DNA of 64,000 nt, from contig JAGTTD010000007.1 of the NCBI GenBank assembly GCA_018398585.1, positions 8,459,320 to 8,523,319 on the forward strand, read 5' to 3'. This document shows, piece after piece, positions 56,133-64,000 of this stretch (the stretch's first letter is position 1; each line of letters begins with the position of its first letter). The translations under genes and the position numbers were made by a program. Source of the DNA: Simmondsia chinensis (Eukaryota; Streptophyta; Magnoliopsida; Caryophyllales; Simmondsiaceae). The notes beneath the pieces were generated by a model. The model saw only the letters and a program-made list of their open reading frames with translations, did no database searches and was not told where the DNA came from.

Positions 56133-58130
56133 ATGATCAGAAACATTAGAAAGAGTCTAGCGAGTGCTAAGGGTGGAGATCCAGAAGTTGTGCTCCAGCC
56201 TAATGATCCTTCAGATGATGGAAGTGCTGACAATGTAAGTTCGAGTTTTGAAAGTTTTGGAGATGAGACTTCTGATGACGAATCAATTTAAGAAGAACAG
56301 AATGCAGAAACTACCTCTAAAACTTCTCAAGCATCCAGTGGCAAGGGTAACATAAGCCTTACTTTGTTTTTTTTTTCCAAGGTTATCTATATAGAGAAGA
56401 CTCTGATTATAATTTTACTATTTGTTTATTATTTCTTATGATTGATAGATGGTTCTAAAGAGCCACGTCGAGGACCAAATAAGTGCTCCAACTTTCGAGG
56501 TGATGAAAAAATTGTTGTTGAATTGAATAATGATGGACAACCGATTGGTAAATCAGGAAGACGTTTTTCTTCATACCTTGGGATATTGGCTAGAGATCCA
56601 AATTTAGTGCCTTTCGATATGAAGAATTGGAAGATATTTTTAAAGGGAACAAAAAAGAAAGAGTTATGGGATACTATTGAGGTAAAATATGTTACTTTAT
56701 ATTTTATCAATGATATAAGATTAGATTATCCAGTTATAGTCTTGTGGTTATATTATTCTCTAATGTTTGGTTGTGATTGAAATATTGTAGTCAAGGTTTA
56801 CTTTTAGTGCTCCAAGTCCAAAAGAATGGGCATTTAAGAAGATGAATCATTGTATGAGATCGTGGAGAGCTAAGTTGAAAAGAAACACTATAGAGTTGTA
56901 AAGAGTCTTGAATTGAAGTTAAAACCACCAAATGAAAGAGTGGATCCACAACAATGGAGGAATATGGTATATCGTTGGGAATCTACTGAGGCGAAGGTAT
57001 CTTCAAACGTGTTGTTATATACATTTATTTGTCATATGAATTTATTTTCCTATTTAGCCTTTTCATTTCTTTGTTTATGAATTATGTTATAGAAAATAGC
57101 AGCTCAAAACACTGAAAATCGTGACTCGAGCAAAATGGTACACCACTTGGGGACTAAGTCCCATGCTCAAAAGCGAGAAGAATTAGTAAGTGACATGTTT
57201 TATGCATGTACTTTAGTGCTTTTATGTCGTCTTTGATATTTCTTTTAATGTATTTGTGTTTTATTTATTGGATCTAGAAAGAGAGCAATAGAGGAAAAGA
57301 ACCAGATCGAGTGGAACTTTTTCAAGTGGCATATGGACAAACCAAAAAAGCATTTGTGGATCAGGATTCGCAGACAAAGCTTGTATGTAGCTTATAAGTT
57401 TTACAATTAATCAATTTATAATATAGAACCTGTTTATTATACAATGTGAATTAACTCAAATGTGGATTCAAATACAGGATGCCATACAAAGAAAGTTAGC
57501 TGTAGCCCCGTCAGATTCTGATGTTAATGAGGAGCTAGATAAAATTTATAAAGAAGTTGTGGGAGAAGACAAATACGCATATAAGAAGACATGTGGAATT
57601 GGAGTGAAGAGAAGTTGCATTGGTGGGTCAAAACAGAAAAATCACGAGACATTAATGATAGTTGCTGAAGAAAGTGCAAAAGAGAAGAGCGTTAGAAGAA
57701 GAAATAGCTAATGAGAAAGAGAAAAGACAGAAACTTGAGGAAGAATTTTCTATTAAGACAAAAGCTATGGAAGAAAAATAACAGAAATCGGAGGAAGATT
57801 TTGTTAATAAGACGAAAGCCATGGAAGAAGAAATACGCATGCTAAAGGAATTATTTTTCAAGTCGAAATCATCGAAGAAAAAGGTATTTTTCTTCCTAAT
57901 GACATTTTTATTGTACTAATATGATTGTCATATAATTTTCTAATAATGGTCTTATTAAATGTTGGATTGTGATGGACTTGTTTATTTTTCTGTATCTTTC
58001 TTAAGTGATACACAAAATTGTTATTGGTTTTTTAATTTTTTGTTGTACTATGGCAAATATTTGGTTGTACTATACTATTGTGCTGATCAATTTATTTTTT
58101 ATTTTTGCAGAGGTCAAGTTCAAACTAAGG
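56133..58130 (+). pseudogene. CACTA accessory gene (plant Ptta/En/Spm-type protein), broken
   Basis: A multi-exon gene starts at the ATG 56133. Its parts read RRGPNKCSNFRGDEKIVVELNNDGQPIGKSGRRFSSYLGILARDPNLVPFD (56463-56620), SPKEWAFKKMNHCMRSWRAKLKR (about 56815-56885), PPNERVDPQQWRNMVYRWESTEAK (56930-56995), LGTKSHAQKREEL (about 57150-57185) and a coiled-coil C-terminus (57680-57885). This is the PF03004-type protein that in En/Spm elements binds subterminal repeats. Lesions: TAA near 56290, a frame change near 56890, another near 57690 and a TAA near 57780. Confidence 0.85.
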
Positions 58131-58499
58131 ATGCGATCAATGTTATAAGGATGTTTTTGTGGTCTTGTTGCATCATGTTTATGGATTGGTTTTTTTGTGA
58201 CGTGTTCAAAGTTGGTTTGTTCGTGATGCTGAAACACATGTTTGGAAATATCTTTTTTGGAGACTTGGTCATTTGTAATATTTTGTACTAGTTTAAATAC
58301 CTTGAACGTAGTTTGCTTGACCTACTATGTATTAAAGTGAATATTTGGATTATAATAGAAATTGGTAGTATTAAATTATAGTTTCATGTGAAGTAATTTC
58401 TATTGGTTATTTATATTATGCTTGTATCTAAATTTGGATGCTACTGAATGATACACATATCACAAAAAATTAAATAGAATTGAAAAGTTTTCTATTCTG
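58131..58499. other. CACTA 3' untranslated region
   Basis: AT-rich sequence after the accessory gene, with no repeat array until the right subterminal region begins. Confidence 0.5.
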
Positions 58500-58929
58500 T
58501 TATAGTGGTCTTTTGTATCAATTATTAATTGATACTAATCATATTAATAGTATTGGAAAATAATTTGATACTATTATGGCTAAGCCAATAGTATCAAAAA
58601 GGAGATTTTTGATACTATTGTATTAACCTTTAGCAACGGAAAGACGCCGATACTAATGGCGTCAATAGTATCGGAAATAACCACGAATTGATACTATAGA
58701 AAATTCATTTGCATCAATAACCTTCGATACCACATCCGATACTATTGGGATATCCGATACTATTGCTCTAGATTCATTAGTATCGGATAAGTTTTATCTG
58801 ATACTAGGGCAATAGCCACGCCAGTATTGCAATCGAAAAAATTTTCCGATACTAAAGGTCTATAGTATCGGAAAATAAGCTTTTAGTATCGAAAACTTTC
58901 TGATACTAAATCGTCTTTTTCTTGTAGTG
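58500..58929. repeat. CACTA right subterminal repeats
   Basis: About sixteen copies of the GTATCGG/CCGATAC/GATACTA motif in both orientations mirror the left end and finish at the terminal inverted repeat. Confidence 0.85.
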
Positions 58930-59382
58930 ATAAGGGCAACTTAGGGAGCATTTCCATTCTGAAATTGAAGTTTGAGCACGTTTGGTTTGTCCATTTTGCC
59001 TCCTGCCCACTCTACCTAGTTGCCTGCACACGCTCCTGCCCTATACTACCCATGCTGTTTAGAAACCCTAGCCCATTGTTAGTGCGCGACACATGTCGCT
59101 CATCTTCCAAGGCACGTGCGTCTTTTCATGGAGGCATCCATTTGTGTTTCTTTTGGGCCAATCTGTGCCATTCACTTGCGATGAAGGGGATCATACCACA
59201 CTAGGGGTTTCCACAGATTAAGAAGTGTCTATATAAAGGGGTGGGAAATGCTTGTGAGTGTTTACTGTTTTTTCTTCATTTTTTTTTTCCCTTTCCGTTT
59301 CTTGTCTATGTTTTTCCCTTTCCCTTTTACCTTCTAGATCCATTTGAGGGGTAAAAACCTAGTTAGGGTTTGAGGTTGATCT

Positions 59383-61112
59383 TGTTAGAATTGGAGTCCA
59401 GAAAAACCCAATTACTTAGTTTTGAATATTAAATAAATAAAATTGCTTTATTTATATATTGTTTGATACGTGTGACTATTTTTCTAAATGTTACATGAGA
59501 TAAACATTATCCAAGATAACATGCCAGGTTTGGTTTAATTGGTCAATGATATTGAACCACAGATAAACTTAGATCAAACTAGTGAAATATTGTCAAAGTG
59601 TATGTTCGTAGTCAGTGATAAGTTTGGACAACTTGTCTAATAAGATTATAATATCATACTTTAGATGACTTGTCTTGGTCATGTGAATAGGGATCCAATA
59701 ATGTTGGTGTTGTCTATATAACTATAACACTGAGCAGGACCACCTAAATTAGTTGTTTCTTAACTGCTATCGGAAATAATTAATTCTGTAAGAGGATAAC
59801 TCTAAATTCAAGAAACAGTCTGAGCCCGTGCATAGATTGTTCGTTGCTTTCATATGCGAAAAGGATTAGTCAAAGTGCGTTGACTTGAAACTTACGTGCA
59901 TTGGGTAACTGCATGAAGTGTGGCAGGAACAATTATTTTACATGGAATCTATAGTATATAACGAGATAAAGATGTTCCCTTAGTTGATGCGCAAATATAC
60001 GAAGAGATTCTAGAATCTTTGGCTGAAGTATTCCATATGCTTGATATTTGGAATAAATACGGAAATTGTTTATATATTATTGAATTGTTCGGGAAGGGTG
60101 AGTCATGAACTACGGCGTGATATGTGACAAAATTAGCGATAGTAGTTAAAGTTACTTTTGCTTATGGATATCTAATAGAGGGGCTAATTGTCACAATAAA
60201 AGTTATTTGAGAAATTTTTGAGTGAATATTTCTAATTCTAGTGTACTATAAAACTTAGTTAGTAGAATTAAGTTTTACTAAATGGTAATCAATTGTTATA
60301 AGGAAATGATAATCAGATTTGATCCATTTGAAGCTAGAGTTTGATTGCTCCTGAGGTTCCTTCGCAAGAATCAACTTAAGCATCGTTTGAAAATATTTAA
60401 AATATGAATTCATGAGATGAATTATTTATTTATGAGATTAATAAATTTTATACTAAACAAATATTCATAAAATGAATATATAATACAATATATTATATCC
60501 TGGTTTAAATAAAAAAAACGAAAATTGTAAAAGTGTGTTATGGCAAATTAGTTGGGAACTATAAACTCTTTATATATTTTTGCATATACGAGTTTTTATC
60601 GCTATAATGAATTAGGTTTTATAACCTAATTCTCCCACGACGAAAATCTTATGATAGTTTTAGGAGTTTTCTAAATTATTGTTTAGCATAATATTTCTAA
60701 AATTTATATTTTGAAAAGATTGAAGGAAAAATTTTGTTCTGAAATTTTTTCTAAGTTAAATATTTTGGGAGCCCACACTCTGATGCTAAAAAAGATCATT
60801 GCGAAGAAGACCTTGAGGTGTCGAGAAACTTTCTTCCAATTTCGGATCTTCAAGTCAGAGTTGGGATTCGCGCTTCAAGTTGTCTAAAATAAGTACTTGA
60901 TATTTAATTCGTTTTTCTTTATTTCATTTATTCTACATACTACGTTTATATATCTTTTATTCGATATTTTTTCGTTTATCACATTATGAACCTATCAGAG
61001 TAAGATTTAGATTTAATTAGGCATTAGATTTAAAATTAAGAATTTTAAATTGGCTTTCTACTGCATCCACTCAAGCCAATCTAGGAAAAAATTTTGAAAT
61101 ATATTCCCTGCA
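59383..61112 (+). repeat. Angela-like solo LTR (1730 bp)
   Basis: It begins TGTTAGAATTGG and ends CCCTGCA, flanked by gatct (59378-59382) and tatct (61113-61117), one mismatch. It is homologous along its length to the Angela-like LTRs at 12392 and 20651 and keeps the part deleted from the latter. It lies in the 3' LTR of the copia element, which resumes directly after it. No internal region is present. Confidence 0.85.
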
Positions 61113-61679
61113 TATCTTGCTTCCCTAGATTGCATTCTTGGTGGTTTTGTAAGGTTTATTCTTTCGTTAAGTTTTTGCCTTAGAAGCTTAAGAAAGAGTT
61201 TGTAATTTGTTATTACATTATTATAGGTATGTAACTTGTAATAATCTCCTTAATAGTGAAGAGAGTTCTCTAGTGATAGGGAGCCGCGGAGTAGGCCCAA
61301 TTTTAGGGGCTGAAACATGTATATCAGGTATTCTTAGTTCTTTATTGTTTTATTTTGTAATCTTCTATTGTCGTTTGTAATCGCTAAGTTAAACTTTGTC
61401 AATCCATTATCAAGAAAACATCCAACAAATGTCATTTTGCATCCATTTCCGTGTAAGGGGTGGACATTTGTTTTGGCAGTTTATTTGCCTCCAGGCTCTA
61501 CTCCTCACTTCGATACTTTTTCGGCCTTGTGTTCTAATTATCGAAAAAATGTCATTTTACATCCGTTTGGTGATTCTGTAAATTGTACATTGAGCAAGAA
61601 CAATCATCACTTTAATTTTCATTATTCTTTGCACTGGTACACATGTATCAAAGTGGTCTACTGTATGGCTTTTCGGTAA

Positions 61680-62160
61680 TCCATTTTGTCACAAACTTGT
61701 TTTCAGACATGTCAATAGTTTCATTCATTTTTCATATTTTCTTTTAAAAATCTATTTTCATAGTAGTGGTTTGCATCATGATGGTAGATCTATAAGAATC
61801 CAAGTATTATTTCCTATTATCAAGTTCATCTCTTCTTTTGTTGCAATTTTCAAGAATGCAGCATCATGTGATTTTTTAACCTCTTCATACGTCATAGGTC
61901 TGCCTCCATATTCTAACAATATGAAATTTCATTATTCATAGTGCCTCTAGTTCGCTTCATTTGATATACAGAGAAATTTTATCCATAGGACTTTGCCTTT
62001 CTCACAATTTTATTTCTTTTAAGTGCTGATGTTTCTTCGTGACCTTCTCTAATTATATCATGATTTTCATCATTAGCTATTGGTGCGACAGTTTGTACTA
62101 GAATCCATTCATTTGGTTTGGGAATTGAGCAAACCTTATTTTCATTACATATTACCTCCT
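61680..62160 (-). pseudogene. Copia reverse transcriptase start, minus strand
   Basis: Fragments read CSIPKPNEWILVQTVAPIANDENHDIIREGHEE (about 62130-62030, the linker), then MTYEEVKKSHDAAFLKIATKEEMNLIIGNNTWILIDLPS (about 61905-61780) and IFKRKYEK near 61745. The usual form is WKEAI-DEMDSI-NNTW-L-DLPPG-K-IGCKWIFK. Several stops interrupt it. Confidence 0.75.
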
Positions 62161-62189
62161 ATGACACAATAATAGTATTAACTTCATTA

Positions 62190-62700
62190 AGTCATTTGGT
62201 TTGATAACAAAAAACCGTTATGTTTAGCAATGTTTTGCATTTAGCAATGTTTTGCATAGCTAACGAAAGGTTGGAATACCTTTTATACCAATGCATATGA
62301 GGTTGTTTTGTTTTTCTAATTTGGAACCCAGTTAAGAATACAACAAGTTTTAAGTACAACCTCACCCCTGGAACCTTCAATAACACTTGAATTTGAAAGC
62401 ATGTCATTTACCATTTTGGCTAAGACTCTATTTTGCCATTTTGCTAGTCCATTTTGTTGAGGCAGTTATGGCACACTAATTTCTATATTATACCAATGGA
62501 CTCAATATCTTTGGGATCATAATACTCCCTTTCATGGTCCGTCCTTTGATGTTTTATGAATGTCTTACAATGCAATTCAAATTTTGGATTAAAGGCCTTA
62601 AATTTATCATGTGTTTGATTTTTATAATTCAAAAGAAGCATGTAACAAAGTTTAGAAAAAATCGTCAATGAATGTAGTTAAATACTTTTTGTCTTATAGT
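62190..62700 (-). pseudogene. Copia integrase remnant, minus strand
   Basis: A frame reads FNPKFELHCKTFIKHQRTDHEREYYDPKDIESIGI (62610-62490), which covers the second-aspartate region (normally LRTDHGGEY), followed by a decayed QQNGxxERKN segment near 62465-62430 and, after a frame change, SNTGLIQ-like fragments. The Q-R-T-D-H core keeps the catalytic Asp. Upstream parts are too decayed to follow. Confidence 0.65.
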
Positions 62701-63129
62701 GTAGGAGTGCTATAAAAATCACATAAATTACTATGTATAAGATTAAGTAAGTTAGTACTTCTTTAGACAGAAGGAAGAGAGAGTTTCGTAATTTTAGTAA
62801 GCGTGCACATTTTCCATTTTTTTTTAATGTTTTTCAAAACATGCAATTAAGCTAGGAGTTGTCATATCATGCATTTTACCTAAATTAACATGACCTTATC
62901 TATCATGGCACAAAAATGAGGAATCAATCATATGCATAAACATCAACCAGACTATTAATAATATTATGTTTAAACATACCCTTGTACTCTTATCCATGCC
63001 CCACAAATGCCCCTATCTTAGAGAGTACAAACTTGTCAACGTCAGACATTAACTTAAAACTGAACCCATTGAGCAAGTGATCAAACATAATCTCACTCTT
63101 GGCACATGATACACACTTATCAAAATGAG

Positions 63130-64000
63130 GTTTTTCTCTAGACAGGACAATTCCATCATCCAAAAGTTCATGAAGGCCACCCTGTACTTGTATACATGTC
63201 TAGTAGCCCTCGAGTCAACCCACCTAGCATCATCACCAAGATTAAGTTGATCTCATAAATCATAGATACAAAGTTGTCCTTTTCATCTTGTGCCTTATGA
63301 AATTTATGCCTGTTATTTTCACTCTTCTTTCTAAGGTGAAAAAGTGCCTTTTTAGATGACCGGGCTTATGGCACACCCAACAAATAGGCTTATGCCTTTT
63401 GTTGTTGTCATTGTTTTATTTGGATGAGGGACCAGATCATTTTTTCCCTTACTGTGTTGGCCTTCTTCACGACATTGACTTTGAAGTGTGGAGTCTAGTC
63501 TTTATTCTCATCATGTAGTTTATATTCTTCTTCAATACAAAAATACTTAGTCAGTTTCTCAAGAGAGAAGTCTTGCTTCTCATGTTTCAGGCTTCTCTTC
63601 AAGTCTCTCCAAGAAAGGGGCGGCAGGGGGGAGGGATTTTGTCAATTATTAGGATGCAAACCATCTTCAATGTTATGTTCCTTGAAAGGATTAAGAATAC
63701 GTTCTAATTCATGTAATAGTTGCATAAGAAGCCTCCCATCAACCATTTTACAATTATTAAATTGACTTATAAGAAATTTCTTACTAGTTGCATCCTCTGT
63801 CATGTACCTTGTTTCCAGCACCTCCCATAATTCCTTTGTAGTAGCAACATTCTCTTAGATAACGAACAATGTATCTGACATTCCATTATGAATGCAACCC
63901 CTCCAAATGTAGTCATCCTTTGCTCACTTCTATCGCAAATGTTGGTATGCAAGTGTCTCATTCTTAATGGGCGGTGGCTTTGGAGTGTCAAGAACATATG
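63130..64000 (-). pseudogene. Copia gag, minus strand, cut by the right edge
   Basis: From the edge the frame reads KPPPIKNETLAYQHLR, then after stops a NGMSDTLF segment, and a long clean stretch TTKELWEVLETRYMTEDATSKKFLISQFNNCKMVDGRLLMQLLHELERIL (about 63840-63690). Next come SWRDLKRSLKHEKQDFSLEKLTKYFCIEEEYK (about 63615-63520) and a zinc knuckle ICWVCHKPGHLKRH near 63385-63345, whose last cysteine is histidine. The normal UBN2-type gag order is clear. Stops near 63915 and others break it. Confidence 0.78.

Larger units (their letters stand above)
50795..58929 (+). mobile_element. CACTA (En/Spm-type) DNA transposon, 8135 bp
   Basis: The ends CACTACAAGAAAAA and its inverted complement TTTTTCTTGTAGTG are flanked by the 3-bp duplication ata (50792-50794, 58930-58932). 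Both ends carry dense subterminal repeats of a GTATCGG/CCGATAC motif. Two genes lie on the plus strand: a TNP2-type transposase and a second protein of the En/Spm accessory class, both broken by few mutations. Excising the element with one duplication copy restores an LTR that matches the 5' LTR base for base around the site. Confidence 0.96.
45149..61426 (+). mobile_element. Ty1/copia element carrying three later insertions
   Basis: LTRs TGTTGTAAATTGG...CATCCAACA enclose a tRNA-Met primer site, gag, protease, integrase, reverse transcriptase, RNase H and a purine-rich tract. The target duplication is aatat/aatgt (45144-45148, 61427-61431), one mismatch. Later insertions are an RTE LINE fragment in pol (49374-49925), a CACTA transposon and an Angela-like LTR in the 3' LTR. 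Internal frames are broken by stops and shifts. Removing the insertions gives an element of about 5.9 kb, a normal copia length. Confidence 0.87.
50654..61426 (+). repeat. 3' LTR of the copia element, split twice
   Basis: The LTR pieces 50654-50794, 58933-59382 and 61118-61426, together with the target-site bases, align collinearly with the 5' LTR at 45149-46066. The first break holds the CACTA transposon, the second an Angela-like LTR. About 0.9 kb of true LTR remains. Confidence 0.87.
61432..64000 (-). mobile_element. Copia element, minus strand, runs off the right edge
   Basis: Read from the right edge on the minus strand it gives gag, zinc knuckle, integrase and the start of reverse transcriptase, then is cut at 61432 by the plus-strand copia. 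The rest of its pol lies at 44480-43440. Its 5' LTR is outside the window to the right. It is the oldest layer of the right nest. Confidence 0.78.

Noticed and set aside
61368..61679. 103-codon frame with a VLAVYLPPGSTPHFDTF segment resembling a LINE endonuclease
   Set aside because: It starts inside the copia LTR, crosses its boundary and has no further endonuclease motifs. The antisense copia is the better reading.
1..64000. CRISPR arrays, operons or bacterial genes
   Set aside because: No regularly spaced direct repeats with unique spacers were seen. Introns, pol III motifs, LTRs and plant element families show the DNA is plant nuclear.
1..64000. tRNA genes
   Set aside because: No stretch with paired A and B boxes and a foldable cloverleaf was recognised. 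The tRNA-like matches are primer binding sites next to LTRs.

Overview
The window is nuclear DNA of a flowering plant, probably a eudicot. It is AT-rich and almost entirely transposable elements (Athila and chromovirus Ty3/gypsy, several Ty1/copia lineages, plant L1 and RTE LINEs, CACTA and hAT DNA transposons, angiosperm-type SINE tails). Only one convincing host gene is visible: a two-exon small-heat-shock-domain gene with a C-terminal membrane anchor (RTM2-like) at 41256-42993.

The left part (about 3.7-40.1 kb) is a nest of elements that can be unpicked by target-site duplications (TSDs). An old copia element with a short LTR (3764-5221 and 39462-40135) was split by an Athila-like element (5222-39456, TSD aggag). 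Inside the Athila lie a 5'-truncated L1 in its 5' LTR (5918-8209, 16-bp TSD), an Angela-like copia in its reverse transcriptase (12392-28057, TSD tcctc), a small hAT element (28861-29318), an antisense RTE LINE (about 29333-33200), a 5S-rRNA-headed SINE-like unit (about 34661-34890) and a solo LTR (37852-39010, TSD gaatt). The Angela-like copia itself holds a reversed Athila-type solo LTR (13297-14785, TSD gtaat) and a very young chromovirus (21441-27401, minus strand) whose two 553-bp LTRs show one difference by eye and whose 1475-codon gag-pol frame is open.

The middle (about 40.1-45.1 kb) holds the host gene and the detached end of a minus-strand copia element. The right part (45.1-64.0 kb) is a second nest. 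That minus-strand copia (43.4-44.5 kb and 61.4-64.0 kb) was split by a plus-strand copia (45149-61426, TSD aatat/aatgt). Its pol later took an RTE LINE fragment (49374-49925), and its 3' LTR took a CACTA element (50795-58929, TSD ata) and an Angela-like LTR (59383-61112).

Most element genes are broken by stops and frameshifts. The exception is the chromovirus, which carries every catalytic motif of protease, reverse transcriptase, RNase H and integrase plus a chromodomain. Its one visible defect is a single-base frame offset in a G5 run between an N-terminal coiled-coil ORF and gag-pol. The most unusual object is the 5S-rRNA head fused to the same 3' tail carried by the RTE LINEs nearby. It looks like a SINE whose promoter comes from 5S rRNA and whose tail comes from its LINE partner.
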